DNA from: Erysipelotrichaceae bacterium
GTDB taxonomy: Bacteria > Bacillota_I > Bacilli_A > RFN20 > CAG-826
Length of the DNA stretch: 25,900 nucleotides
Assembly: GCA_012729405.1 (NCBI GenBank)
Contig: JAAYDH010000095.1
Location: 1 to 25,900 of the forward strand
Reading direction: 5' to 3'
Made by a program: the position numbers and the translations under genes. A model generated the notes under the pieces. It was not told the DNA's origin and made no database searches. It saw only the letters and a program-made list of their open reading frames with translations. Within the stretch, counting starts at the first letter, position 1. Every line of letters begins with the position of its first letter. Below are positions 1-8,105 of the stretch, piece after piece.

Positions 1-823
1 TATAAAGAAATCTTGTTTTATTATGAATATCTTTTGCAAAAATCACTTTGGCTTTTGGGAAATGTTTTTCCACTATCTCGGTTAGTGGCTTTTCCATATC
101 CTCGCCAATTTCAAATAATAATAACCCCTGATTTGATAGTATCTCATCGGCCTTTTTCATGATTTCTTCGTAGAAATGTGTCGATGGTTTGGCTAACAAC
201 GCAATATGCGGCTCATACTTCCAAACCTGTTCATCAATTTCGCTTTTGTCTTCAATATAAGGAGGATTGGAAATAATGACGTCAACCTTAATTTTTTCGT
301 TAATTAAAGGATCGAGAAGGTTTCCTCTCAAAAAATCAACTTTAAAGCCTTTCGAGTTACGTTTCGCAACTTTCAAACATTCTTCATCAATATCTGTCCC
401 GTAAACCAATGCGTTTGGAAAATATTTTTTTAGTGTTATCGCGATGCAGCCAGATCCTGTGCAAACATCAGCAATTGAGACGCTTGCGTTTTTTGAAAAA
501 GCTTTCTCAATTAAGAATTTGGCGCTCATCACCAACTCTTCCGTCTCTTGCCGCGGTATTAAAACGTGTGGGTTCACTTCAAAATATTGGTCAATAAAAT
601 TGGCGTAGCCCAAAACATATTGAAATGGTTCTCCAACTTTAACGCGTTCAACTTTTTTCATTAGTTGCTCGTAATTTTCGCATTTTAAATCGAAAACTTT
701 ATATAAAGAAATCTCATCAAAAAATCCGTTCGCGTCGTTTAAAAGGCTTTTGATCACTAAGCGGGTTAGGTATTTGTTATTTAATTTTAGTAAACTAAAA
801 TAAACCTCACGATTTGTCGGCAT
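1..823 (-). CDS. prmC: Peptide chain release factor N5-glutamine methyltransferase, 3' end beyond window
   Basis: PrmC (HemK) methylates the glutamine of the GGQ motif of release factors with S-adenosylmethionine, which raises termination efficiency. I translated 274 codons from the ATG at 823-821 without meeting a stop before the left edge, so only the last residues are missing; the family is usually about 275-290 residues. Visible motifs are PRQETEEL (90-97), the SAM-binding motif DVCTGSGC (119-126) and the diagnostic NPPY (186-189) that holds the substrate glutamine. The start lies one base after the prfA stop, with only a weak GGCGAG-like ribosome site, so it is probably translated by coupling from prfA. 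Pairing with prfA, its substrate, is the common bacterial arrangement and supports the call. Confidence 0.95.
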   Translation of the reverse strand, partial: MPTNREVYFSLLKLNNKYLTRLVIKSLLNDANGFFDEISLYKVFDLKCENYEQLMKKVERVKVGEPFQYVLGYANFIDQYFEVNPHVLIPRQETEELVMSAKFLIEKAFSKNASVSIADVCTGSGCIAITLKKYFPNALVYGTDIDEECLKVAKRNSKGFKVDFLRGNLLDPLINEKIKVDVIISNPPYIEDKSEIDEQVWKYEPHIALLAKPSTHFYEEIMKKADEILSNQGLLLFEIGEDMEKPLTEIVEKHFPKAKVIFAKDIHNKTRFLY

Positions 824-824
824 A

Positions 825-1898
825 TTATTCACTCGCCAATTTCGTCGATTGATTGTAGTGAATGAGAGCGTCAATGATTTCCTCGAAATCGCCCTCCATT
901 ACTCGATCTAATTTTTGAATAGTAAAGCCGATGCGATGGTCAGTAACTCGGTTCTGCGGATAGTTATAGGTTCTAATCTTTTCGGAACGTTCTCCGGTAC
1001 CAACTTTGAGTTTTCTTTCGTTGCCAATTTTCTCTTGCTGCTCAGCGAGAGCTTGGGCGTACATTTTCGCTCTTAACATTTGCATAGCGATTTCGCGGTT
1101 TTGGATTTGCGATTTTTCAGTTTGGCAAGCGACAACAATTCCAGTAGGGAGGTGAGTAATTCTAACGGCTGATTCGGTTTTATTGACGTTTTGTCCACCG
1201 GCTCCTTGACTGTGATAGGTGTCAACTTGTAAATCATTTGGATTGATTTGGACATCAATTTCTTCAGCTTCTGGCATAACCAAAACCGTCGCAGTAGATG
1301 TGTGAATACGTCCGCTAGCTTCCGTCTTAGGTACGCGTTGGACGCGATGGGCGCCACTCTCAAATTTCATCTTGGAGTAGACGTTTTTGCCACTAATTTT
1401 AAATGAGACTTGAGAAAAACCGCCTGCTTCGGATGGGCTCTCATCGAGCATCTTGATCTTCCAACCTTCATATTCCGCGTATCTCGTGTACATTCTAAAC
1501 AAATCGCCAGCGAACATGTTTGCTTCATCTCCTCCAACGGCTCCACGAATTTCAACGATAATATTTTTCTCGTCGTTCGGATCCCTTGGAATCAGCAGTT
1601 CTTTAAGCCTGTTTTCTATTTCTTCAACAGCAAGTTCGAGTTTTTTTAATTCTTCTTTCCCGAGACTGGCAATTTCTGGGTCGGGATCGTGAATCATTTG
1701 ATTAGCTTCTTCGATATCAGCGAGTGTTTTTTTGTACTTCAAAAAAGCGGCGACTTGTGGATCGAGATTCGCTCTTTCTTTAGAAATTTCGCGAAAATGA
1801 GTGATATCTTTAACCACTTTTTCATCCATTAATTCCTCGTCAATCTCTCTTAATCGCTTTACAGCGTTCTCGAGACGTTGATACATACTTTTCTCCAT
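825..1898 (-). CDS. prfA: Peptide chain release factor 1 (RF1)
   Basis: RF1 recognises UAA and UAG in the ribosomal A site and triggers peptide release. Numbered from the chosen start, the codon-recognition segment HRVQRVPKTEASGRIHTS carries PKT at about 190-192 and the catalytic GGQ is at 234-236 within QGAGGQNVNKTES. The RF1-type segment (not RF2's SPF) sets the class. The open frame extends up to 1934, but that start would lie upstream of the predicted transcript. The ATG at 1898 has GAGG 6 bases upstream; a second ATG at 1886 (MYQRLENA) also has GGAG 6 bases upstream and aligns better with the Bacillus N terminus, so the start is uncertain by four codons. Length from 1898 is 357 residues, normal for RF1. 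prmC follows after one base. Confidence 0.96.
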   Translation of the reverse strand: MEKSMYQRLENAVKRLREIDEELMDEKVVKDITHFREISKERANLDPQVAAFLKYKKTLADIEEANQMIHDPDPEIASLGKEELKKLELAVEEIENRLKELLIPRDPNDEKNIIVEIRGAVGGDEANMFAGDLFRMYTRYAEYEGWKIKMLDESPSEAGGFSQVSFKISGKNVYSKMKFESGAHRVQRVPKTEASGRIHTSTATVLVMPEAEEIDVQINPNDLQVDTYHSQGAGGQNVNKTESAVRITHLPTGIVVACQTEKSQIQNREIAMQMLRAKMYAQALAEQQEKIGNERKLKVGTGERSEKIRTYNYPQNRVTDHRIGFTIQKLDRVMEGDFEEIIDALIHYNQSTKLASE

Positions 1899-1931
1899 AC
1901 AAATCCTCACTATAGGCGATATGTATTTTAG

Positions 1932-1960
1932 CATATAGTCAATTAAAGAAAAAGGTTCAA
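1932..1960 (-). promoter_or_regulatory. Candidate prfA-prmC promoter
   Basis: On the minus strand TTGAAC (1960-1955) and TATATG (1937-1932) are separated by 17 bases. The -35 box matches 4 or 5 of 6 consensus positions and the -10 box 4 of 6. Transcription would start near 1925, just upstream of the 1898 and 1886 starts of prfA. It sits back to back with the dnaX promoter in the only divergent gap on the left side. This is a pattern match only. Confidence 0.4.
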
Positions 1961-1989
1961 TTCGTTTATTTAATATGTATATTAAGGCT

Positions 1990-2017
1990 TTTATAAGCGG
2001 CCTTCTTTGTGTATAAT
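1990..2017 (+). promoter_or_regulatory. Candidate dnaX operon promoter
   Basis: A perfect TATAAT lies at 2012-2017, with TTTATA at 1990-1995 giving a 16-base spacer. The transcript would begin near 2024, leaving a leader of only about 12 bases before the dnaX ATG at 2036. That ATG has no strong ribosome site, just GGTG 8 bases upstream. The gap also holds a 5-base inverted repeat (AAGGC/GCCTT, 1984-2003) overlapping the spacer, of unknown meaning. Confidence 0.5.
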
Positions 2018-2035
2018 TTGATATGGTGACTAATT

Positions 2036-3748
2036 ATGGCTTATAAAGCGCTTTACAGAAAATACCGACCCACGACATTCGATGAGGTCGCCGGCCAGCG
2101 GCATATTGTTAAAACAATCAAGAACGCTCTCGCTACAGGAAAGATTGCTCACGCATATCTTTTTGCGGGACCCCGTGGAACGGGAAAGACAACAATGGCA
2201 AAACTTCTGGCCAAGGCCCTTAACTGCGACGAGGGGGTAGGACATCAATGTAATGCATGTAAAAATTGCTTGGCGATTAATGAGGGGACACACCCCGATG
2301 TCTTAGAAATTGATGCCGCAAGCAACAATGGTGTCGACGAAGTTCGTGACTTAATTGATAAAGTAAAATACAGTACCATACTTGGTAAATATAAGGTTTA
2401 CATCATAGACGAAGTCCACATGATGACCACCGGCGCTTTTAACGCGCTGTTAAAAACGCTGGAAGAACCTCCAGAGCATGTCATTTTCGTTCTTGCAACT
2501 ACTGAGCCTCACAAGATTTTGCCAACCATTTTATCTCGTTGCCAGAGATATGACTTTTCAAAAGTAAGCGACGACGATATTCGTGGTCGCGTTAGGGATA
2601 TTCTCGAACAAGAAAATATCGTCTATAACGAATCAGCAATAAATTTAATAATTTCATTATCTGAAGGCGGGATGAGAGACGCTCTATCGATCCTAGACCA
2701 AGTCCTTGCTTATTCGGGCAATCGTTTAATTGAAGAAGATGTTTTAGATATATTCGCTCTCGAATCAACAGCTGAAAAAGTAGATTTATTAACCTCTATC
2801 GGAAGAGGAGATGTCACAGATGTTCTCGAAAGATTGAAATCTTACATCGCTCGTGGGACCGATATCAAGAGATTAACAGATGACTTGTTGGTGCTTTTAA
2901 AAGACATCCTTATTTATAAAACAACAAACCGCTTTGACTTCATTGAACAACTTAGTAAGAGTGAAATTCAAGCTTTAGGAAATCTATTTGATGATAAACA
3001 AACAATCGATATAATTGATATTTTAATGAACGCGTTGAAAGATTATAAAAATGTCTCATCTATCACTCCTATTTTTGAGGTTATGCTCTTAAAATTAACA
3101 TCTCTAAAATTTCGAAAAAGGGAAACCACTCAGATTGCTAAGGAATCAGGTGAATCTAAAATAATTGAAGATAAATTGTCAAAAAACGATGCAGAAATTC
3201 CTCCAATAGCTATTCCGATCAAAGAAGAAACCAAGATAGAAAAACCGTTAGAAAATCACGAATCTAAAGAAGAAACTTTATTCTCTTTTAATTCAGTGGT
3301 CCTTGATAATGAGCCAATCATTTTGGATAATACCGAACGTGACGAAAACTTCTTTATTAATGATGAATTGATGATTAAAATCATGGCAATCAGCAAAAAA
3401 GAAATAAAAACAAATCTTCTTGATAACTGGAAAAATATTAAACAGCTTAATGGGCATCCAACACTGGATAAGGCTTCCATGTTGTTAATTGATGGCCATC
3501 CACTTGTAGCTGGAAGCAAGGTCCTTATTTTGGAGTATCCTTTAGATAAATCTGTTGTTAAAGTTAACACACAATCTAACCAAAAGGACATTCAAAGTGT
3601 TGTTTTTAACATCTTTAATAAAAAGATGTTCGTCTATGCCGTATCTCGCAAAGATTCAATCCGTTTGCAAAAGTTGTATATGGATTTAGTTCAACTAAAT
3701 AAGTTGCCAAAATCAAATGAGATACATCTTGATTTTAAAGGAGAGTAG
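2036..3748 (+). CDS. dnaX: DNA polymerase III gamma/tau subunit
   Basis: DnaX is the ATPase motor of the clamp loader and, as tau, tethers the polymerase at the fork. The AAA+ module is clear: Walker A GPRGTGKT (45-52), zinc-binding cysteines at 64, 72, 75 and 78, the Walker B region YIIDEV (122-127), and the SRC arginine-finger motif (167-169). The third domain ends near residue 360, followed by a Lys/Glu-rich linker to about 450 and a poorly conserved C-terminal domain. The start MAYKALYRKYRP matches the family. At 570 residues it is a normal tau length for Firmicutes. An A-rich run at codons 360-362 could allow a -1 shift giving a gamma-like product (see findings). ybaB begins four bases after the stop. 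Confidence 0.97.
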   Translation: MAYKALYRKYRPTTFDEVAGQRHIVKTIKNALATGKIAHAYLFAGPRGTGKTTMAKLLAKALNCDEGVGHQCNACKNCLAINEGTHPDVLEIDAASNNGVDEVRDLIDKVKYSTILGKYKVYIIDEVHMMTTGAFNALLKTLEEPPEHVIFVLATTEPHKILPTILSRCQRYDFSKVSDDDIRGRVRDILEQENIVYNESAINLIISLSEGGMRDALSILDQVLAYSGNRLIEEDVLDIFALESTAEKVDLLTSIGRGDVTDVLERLKSYIARGTDIKRLTDDLLVLLKDILIYKTTNRFDFIEQLSKSEIQALGNLFDDKQTIDIIDILMNALKDYKNVSSITPIFEVMLLKLTSLKFRKRETTQIAKESGESKIIEDKLSKNDAEIPPIAIPIKEETKIEKPLENHESKEETLFSFNSVVLDNEPIILDNTERDENFFINDELMIKIMAISKKEIKTNLLDNWKNIKQLNGHPTLDKASMLLIDGHPLVAGSKVLILEYPLDKSVVKVNTQSNQKDIQSVVFNIFNKKMFVYAVSRKDSIRLQKLYMDLVQLNKLPKSNEIHLDFKGE

Positions 3749-3752
3749 AAAT

Positions 3753-4055
3753 ATGAACATGCAACAAATGTTAATGCAGGCTCAAAAAATGCAAAGAGAG
3801 CTCAATAAAGCATTAAGCGATCTCGAATCTAAAGAATTTACCATCGCAAAGGGTGGCGCAATCACAATTACTATGCTTGGTTCTCATGAAATCAAAGCAG
3901 TTGATATTAAACCTGATTTTCTGGATGCGGAAAACAAGGATATGATTGAAGATTTAATTGTTATCGCCCATAAAGAGCTCCTCGAAATAATTGAAAATGA
4001 ACGAGGCGATATCAATGAAAAGATTACTGGCAGAAGAACAGGAATGGGGATTTAG
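3753..4055 (+). CDS. ybaB: YbaB/EbfC family nucleoid-associated protein
   Basis: This 100-residue protein belongs to the YbaB/EbfC family, whose members form dimers that bind DNA; its role is not well defined, but it is very often encoded between dnaX and recR, as here. The N-terminal helix MNMQQMLMQAQKMQ is the family signature. I chose the ATG at 3753 because AAAGGAG lies 9 bases upstream at 3737-3743; an in-frame upstream ATG at 3717 lies inside dnaX and has no such site. The TAG stop directly abuts the recR ATG, pointing to coupled translation of the two genes. Confidence 0.93.
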   Translation: MNMQQMLMQAQKMQRELNKALSDLESKEFTIAKGGAITITMLGSHEIKAVDIKPDFLDAENKDMIEDLIVIAHKELLEIIENERGDINEKITGRRTGMGI

Positions 4056-4652
4056 ATGGGGAAGTTAAAAGCTTTAGACAGACTTGAAGATTCATTATCA
4101 AAGCTTCCAAGTGTGGGCAAAAAATCCGCTGAAAGAATGGCATATGCAATGCTTGATATGGATGAGGACGATTTAACCGAGTTTTCTGATGCGATTAAGG
4201 ATTTAAAAGCCTCAATTCACATTTGCCCAATTTGCGGAAACTTGACCGAATCTTCCCTTTGCGATATTTGTTCTGATTCCTCAAGAGATCAATCACTGCT
4301 AATGGTTGTCTCTTATCCAAAGGACCTAATTGCATTTGAGAAGGCCGGCAGCTTCCATGGTTTATATCATATTTTGGGGGGGACAATATCTGTTTCCAAA
4401 GGAAAAAACATTGATGATTTATCAATTCCCCAATTAATTAACCGACTTAAAGAAGATAAAATCAATGAGGTTATTATCGCTACAAACCCAACTGTCGATG
4501 GGGAGACAACTGCTTTATACATAGCGAAAGTTATTGAACCAATGAATCTCCGAGTGACTCGTTTAGCCTATGGCTTACCAATGGGTGGAAATCTTGACTA
4601 TGCTGATTCCCTCACTTTATCCAAGGCCCTTGAGGGTCGAACAAAATTATAA
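4056..4652 (+). CDS. recR: Recombination mediator RecR
   Basis: RecR works with RecO (and RecF) to load RecA onto single-stranded DNA coated with SSB during gap repair. The 198-residue protein has the expected order: a helix-hairpin-helix near LPSVGKKSAERM (17-28), a C4 zinc finger with Cys57, Cys60, Cys69 and Cys72, then a Toprim domain with acidic and glycine residues around ATNPTVDGETTALYI. The C-terminal RLAYGLPMGGNLDYAD is the conserved Walker-B-like tail of the family. Its start codon follows the ybaB stop with no gap; the purine-rich end of ybaB (GGAATGGGG) may serve as ribosome site. Confidence 0.97.
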   Translation: MGKLKALDRLEDSLSKLPSVGKKSAERMAYAMLDMDEDDLTEFSDAIKDLKASIHICPICGNLTESSLCDICSDSSRDQSLLMVVSYPKDLIAFEKAGSFHGLYHILGGTISVSKGKNIDDLSIPQLINRLKEDKINEVIIATNPTVDGETTALYIAKVIEPMNLRVTRLAYGLPMGGNLDYADSLTLSKALEGRTKL

Positions 4653-4664
4653 AGAGGTGTCTAT

Positions 4665-5285
4665 ATGTTTATTACTCTTGAAGGTCCGGAAGGATCAGGA
4701 AAAACCACTGCAGTAGAAGCCGCTGTCAACAAACTTATTGAGATGGGCTATCAAATTGTACGCACTCGCGAGCCTGGTGGTACCGTTATCGCAGAACAAA
4801 TACGCAATGTAATTCTTGATAAATCAAATACTGCAATGGACTCCAGAACGGAAGCCCTTTTATATGCTGCCAGTCGAAGGCAACACCTCGTTGAAAAGAT
4901 TTGGCCAGCATTGAAAGATGGCAAAATTGTTATCTGCGATCGATATTTAGACTCTTCTCTTGCCTACCAAGGCGGTGCTCGCGGACTCGGAATCGAAGAG
5001 GTGTTAAAAGTTAATTTATTCGCTACCGAAAACACTTGGCCAGATTTAACTTTGCTCTTTGATGTCGACCCCGAAATTGGACTTTCTCGTATAAGCAAAA
5101 ACGCTGCGAGGGAAGTAAACCGTTTAGACTTAGAAAAGCTCGATTTTCATAAGAGAGTTCGTAACACCTTCCTTCAATTAGCCGCCCAATATCCTGACCG
5201 ATATATCATTATTGATGCCAGTAAATCCAGAGAAGAGGTCGCTTTAGCGACTCTTGATGCCATATTATCGAAATTATGCAAATAG
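4665..5285 (+). CDS. tmk: Thymidylate kinase
   Basis: Tmk phosphorylates dTMP to dTDP with ATP, a needed step in dTTP supply. The P-loop GPEGSGKTT is at 7-15, TREPGGT at 34-40 and the DRY motif followed by LDSSLAYQG begins at 92, all family hallmarks. Length (206 residues) is normal. The ATG is preceded by an AAGAGGTG ribosome site about 7 bases upstream, 12 bases after recR. The last ten bases overlap holB, so the two are probably co-translated. Tmk next to holB is a common bacterial arrangement. Confidence 0.97.
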   Translation: MFITLEGPEGSGKTTAVEAAVNKLIEMGYQIVRTREPGGTVIAEQIRNVILDKSNTAMDSRTEALLYAASRRQHLVEKIWPALKDGKIVICDRYLDSSLAYQGGARGLGIEEVLKVNLFATENTWPDLTLLFDVDPEIGLSRISKNAAREVNRLDLEKLDFHKRVRNTFLQLAAQYPDRYIIIDASKSREEVALATLDAILSKLCK

Positions 5286-6268
5286 GTGAATATCTAAAGA
5301 AATACCAGCCAATCATTTATCAAACTTTTGTCAATTCGTTACAAGGGGATACTCTTTCTCATGCCTATTTGTTATCCGGGCAACCAGGAACTCCGCTTTT
5401 TGAAACTGCAAAATATTTAGCTAAATCCATTCTTTGTGATGACCCAGCACCACTCGCCTGCGAACAGTGTATTAGCTGTTTGAGGGTGGAAGACGGTAAT
5501 TATCCCGATTTTGTTGTCTACGACGGATCGACTCAAACCATTAAAAAGGAAGAAGTTGTTTCGATTGAAACACAATTCGATAAAACTGCTTTCGAAAATA
5601 AGGGTGTTATGATTTACATACTTCACCTTGTGGAAAACATGACTCCGGTCGCTGTTAATGCGATTCTTAAATTTCTCGAAGAGCCGGGCAATCGTGTCTA
5701 TGCTTTTTTGACCACAAACAATGAGAGCGCAGTACTTCCAACCATTATTTCTCGCTGCCAGGTAATGAGATTAAAGTTGGTTAGTCGCGGTTCAGTCATT
5801 CAAGACGCAATCAACAAAGGTGTTACTCAAGATGACGCTGAACTGCTTTCCTACTTTTATAACGATGCTGATTTAATAATCAGCTTCTTAGGGGATGAAA
5901 GCGAGGAAAGTTCCTATAAAAACGCCAAAAGCGGCTTCACTTCTCTTTTAGAGGTTCTAGCCAAAGATAAAGGTGATGAGGCAGTTTATATTTGTGAAAC
6001 AAATATCTTACCTCAAATGAAATCAAAAGAGTCAACTAGGATTTTTCTTGATATACTTATACAGGCTTTTGAAGATATGATAAGTATCAAGTACGGGAAA
6101 GAGGCCGTCTTAAAAAGTTATCTTTCCCCCCTATCATATCTTGCTGAAAAAATGCAAAACTCAGAAGAACTTTTGCAAGAAATATTGAAATGCCGAAATC
6201 TGATTAATTTGAACGTAAACACGTCGCTGTTAGTCGATCACTTAATATTTCAAATTATTAAGGAGTAA
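5276..6268 (+). CDS. holB: DNA polymerase III delta' subunit
   Basis: Delta' is the clamp-loader subunit that contributes an arginine finger to DnaX but does not itself hydrolyse ATP. Four zinc-ligand cysteines are visible (54, 62, 65, 68). At the P-loop position the sequence is GQPGTPLF (35-42), without the Lys-Thr/Ser of a working Walker A motif, which is what separates delta' from DnaX. The SRC motif appears in IISRCQVMRL. Length is 330 residues. The start lies within the end of tmk and no other in-frame ATG is close. ricT follows after five bases. Confidence 0.93.
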   Translation: MQIGEYLKKYQPIIYQTFVNSLQGDTLSHAYLLSGQPGTPLFETAKYLAKSILCDDPAPLACEQCISCLRVEDGNYPDFVVYDGSTQTIKKEEVVSIETQFDKTAFENKGVMIYILHLVENMTPVAVNAILKFLEEPGNRVYAFLTTNNESAVLPTIISRCQVMRLKLVSRGSVIQDAINKGVTQDDAELLSYFYNDADLIISFLGDESEESSYKNAKSGFTSLLEVLAKDKGDEAVYICETNILPQMKSKESTRIFLDILIQAFEDMISIKYGKEAVLKSYLSPLSYLAEKMQNSEELLQEILKCRNLINLNVNTSLLVDHLIFQIIKE

Positions 6269-6273
6269 CAATT

Positions 6274-7170
6274 ATGGACAATATTAACGAAAATAGAGAT
6301 ACAAGCATTGATCAAAGATCACAGTTTGATCACTATGTTGGAATCCAATTCGCCTCAACACCGAGAATCTATTTTTTCGGAAGTAAAGATTTGCCATTAA
6401 ATCCCGGAGATAAAGTGATCGTAGAGACAGTGAAAGGACTTGAATTAGGCACTGTTGCAAGCGAACCAATCGACATAGCAAAATATAAATTATCTATGGG
6501 ACTTAAACCAGTAATTAGAATGGCGACTGATGTTGACATTCGTTTAAGCGAAATCAATAGAAAAGATGCTGTTTCTGCTTTAGAAATTTGTAGAAGCGAG
6601 GCGGAGAATTTGGGTCTCCAAATGAACTTAATTTCTTGTGAATTTACTCTCGATAAATCAAAAGTTTTATTCTCATATCTAGCTGATGAGCGGGTTGATT
6701 TTAGAGAGCTTCTCAAGAATCTTGCTTCCCGCCTCCATACTCGCATTGAACTGAGACAAATAGGTTCTCGCGATAAGGCCAAAATGATTGGCGGAATTGG
6801 CATCTGTGGCCTTCCTCTTTGTTGTGCAACATTCTTAAATGAATTCGACGGGATTTCAATTAGTCGCGCAAAGAACCAAATGCTCGCAATTAACATTCCA
6901 AAATTGAGCGGCCATTGCGGTAAGCTAATGTGCTGTTTAAAATACGAAGACGGAGCTTATAGTGAGATGAAGAAAAATTACCCAGAAATTGGTAGCAAAC
7001 TTTTCATCAATAAGGTCGAGTACACAATCACAAATATTAATGTAATTTCAGGAATGGTGAAAATTGAAAATCGCGAAGATGCGAAGTTCATGCAATTCGA
7101 AGAATTAAAGAAACAGGCCTACTTTGTGAAACGTAAGGCGCCAAACACTGAAAACGATGAAAAGAAATAA
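6274..7170 (+). CDS. ricT: RicT (YaaT, PSP1-domain) regulatory iron-sulfur protein
   Basis: RicT/YaaT of B. subtilis forms a complex with RicA and RicF that carries Fe-S clusters and stimulates RNase Y-dependent mRNA processing. Here the PSP1 core is seen, with six cysteines in two clusters: Cys178, Cys183, Cys184 and Cys215, Cys220, Cys221, within GICGLPLCCATF and GHCGKLMCCLKYEDGAY. Length is 298 residues. AAGGAG about 8 bases before the ATG is a good ribosome site. It sits between holB and rsmI as in Bacillus, though yabA, which separates them there, is missing. RicA and RicF are not in this window, so the full complex cannot be confirmed. Confidence 0.92.
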   Translation: MDNINENRDTSIDQRSQFDHYVGIQFASTPRIYFFGSKDLPLNPGDKVIVETVKGLELGTVASEPIDIAKYKLSMGLKPVIRMATDVDIRLSEINRKDAVSALEICRSEAENLGLQMNLISCEFTLDKSKVLFSYLADERVDFRELLKNLASRLHTRIELRQIGSRDKAKMIGGIGICGLPLCCATFLNEFDGISISRAKNQMLAINIPKLSGHCGKLMCCLKYEDGAYSEMKKNYPEIGSKLFINKVEYTITNINVISGMVKIENREDAKFMQFEELKKQAYFVKRKAPNTENDEKK

Positions 7171-7999
7171 AAATTTTGATATGCATCAGCCCGTCCTTTA
7201 TCTTATTGCCGCTCCGATCGGCAATCTTTCAGAGATTTCAAAGCGTGCTTTAGATGTTATACGAGAGATGGACATTATTGCTGCGGAAGACACGAGAAAT
7301 ACTCGTTCTCTATTGCAAAATTTCGGAATCAAGAAGGAATTATTTTCTTTGAGAGAACATAATGAGGTCCATGCTTCAATGGCGTTAATTAACTTCATTA
7401 GAGAAGGAAAAAAAGTTGCTTACATGTCTGATGCCGGCTATCCCGGAATTAGCGATCCGGGTTCCAAATTAGTCGCAAAAGCAATTGAGAATAATATCAA
7501 TGTCTCGACCGTTTCTGGCAGTTCCGCTTTTTTGAATGCGTTAGTTGCCTCAGGATTACCAACTGACCATTTCTATTTTTATGGTTTTGTTTCTCCTAAG
7601 GAGAAAGAAGCCTTTGACCAACTCATAGAATTAAAGGAAATGAAAGACACGATTATCTTTTATGAGAGCCCTCATCGATTGTTTAAGACGTTGAAAATAA
7701 TGCAAAGCGTTTTTGGCGACCGCGAGGTTGTCCTCGCTCGAGAGTTAACCAAGATAAACGAGGAATACATACGCGGAAAGTTTAGCGAAATTCTACTTTT
7801 AGAATCTGAAGGCTTAAAGGGTGAGTTGGTAATTTTAGTTTCGGGTAATCATGAGCCTAAAAAGATTGATGACAACTTATTAATCAAACGAGTAAATCAA
7901 TTAAAAGAAAAAGGCCTATCCACCAAGAATGCGATCGAAATTACAAACGAAGAAACAGATGTAAGCAAAAATTACATCTATGATCTTGTTCATAAATAA
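7157..7999 (+). CDS. rsmI: 16S rRNA (cytidine1402-2'-O)-methyltransferase
   Basis: RsmI 2'-O-methylates C1402 in the decoding centre of 16S rRNA using SAM. Family motifs are LYLIAAPIGNL (14-24), AAEDTRNTR (42-50) and SDAGYPGISDPGS (91-103), the tetrapyrrole-methylase fold signature. The 280-residue length is typical. The ATG at 7157 lies within the end of ricT (14-base overlap) and lacks a ribosome site; a second ATG at 7181 is also possible and would remove eight residues, so the start is not settled. It is the last gene of the run beginning at dnaX; 106 bases separate it from typA. Confidence 0.95.
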   Translation: MKRNKNFDMHQPVLYLIAAPIGNLSEISKRALDVIREMDIIAAEDTRNTRSLLQNFGIKKELFSLREHNEVHASMALINFIREGKKVAYMSDAGYPGISDPGSKLVAKAIENNINVSTVSGSSAFLNALVASGLPTDHFYFYGFVSPKEKEAFDQLIELKEMKDTIIFYESPHRLFKTLKIMQSVFGDREVVLARELTKINEEYIRGKFSEILLLESEGLKGELVILVSGNHEPKKIDDNLLIKRVNQLKEKGLSTKNAIEITNEETDVSKNYIYDLVHK

Positions 8000-8045
8000 A
8001 TTCTGCTTATTAAAGCAGGCTGACATACAAAGATTATGATTTATC

Positions 8046-8074
8046 TTGCAAAAGGGCAGGCACTTTTCTATGAT
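8046..8074 (+). promoter_or_regulatory. typA promoter
   Basis: TTGCAA (8046-8051) and TATGAT (8069-8074) are separated by exactly 17 bases, with 4 of 6 and 5 of 6 consensus matches. The transcript would begin near 8081, followed by a strong AAGGAGGG ribosome site at 8092-8099, six bases before the typA ATG. It occupies the one sizeable gap in the plus-strand run, so typA is likely transcribed on its own as well as by any read-through from rsmI. Confidence 0.6.
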
Positions 8075-8105
8075 AGAAAACGCGTCGTTTTAAGGAGGGT
8101 TTGAA

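Noticed and set aside
1788..1797. TTTCGCGAAA palindrome in prfA, similar to the repeat at 12452
   Set aside because: A single copy inside a conserved coding region, without the paired arrangement; likely chance.
6369..6896. 175-codon open frame on the minus strand inside ricT
   Set aside because: It lies wholly antisense to a clearly conserved gene; its protein has no recognisable motif.
7148..7161. Catabolite-response-element-like sequence TGAAAACGATGAAA
   Set aside because: One mismatch at a key position, located inside the ricT/rsmI coding overlap; probably chance.
8003..8018. CTGCTT-ATTA-AAGCAG hairpin after rsmI
   Set aside because: Only a six-pair stem with no T-run on either strand; not called as a terminator.
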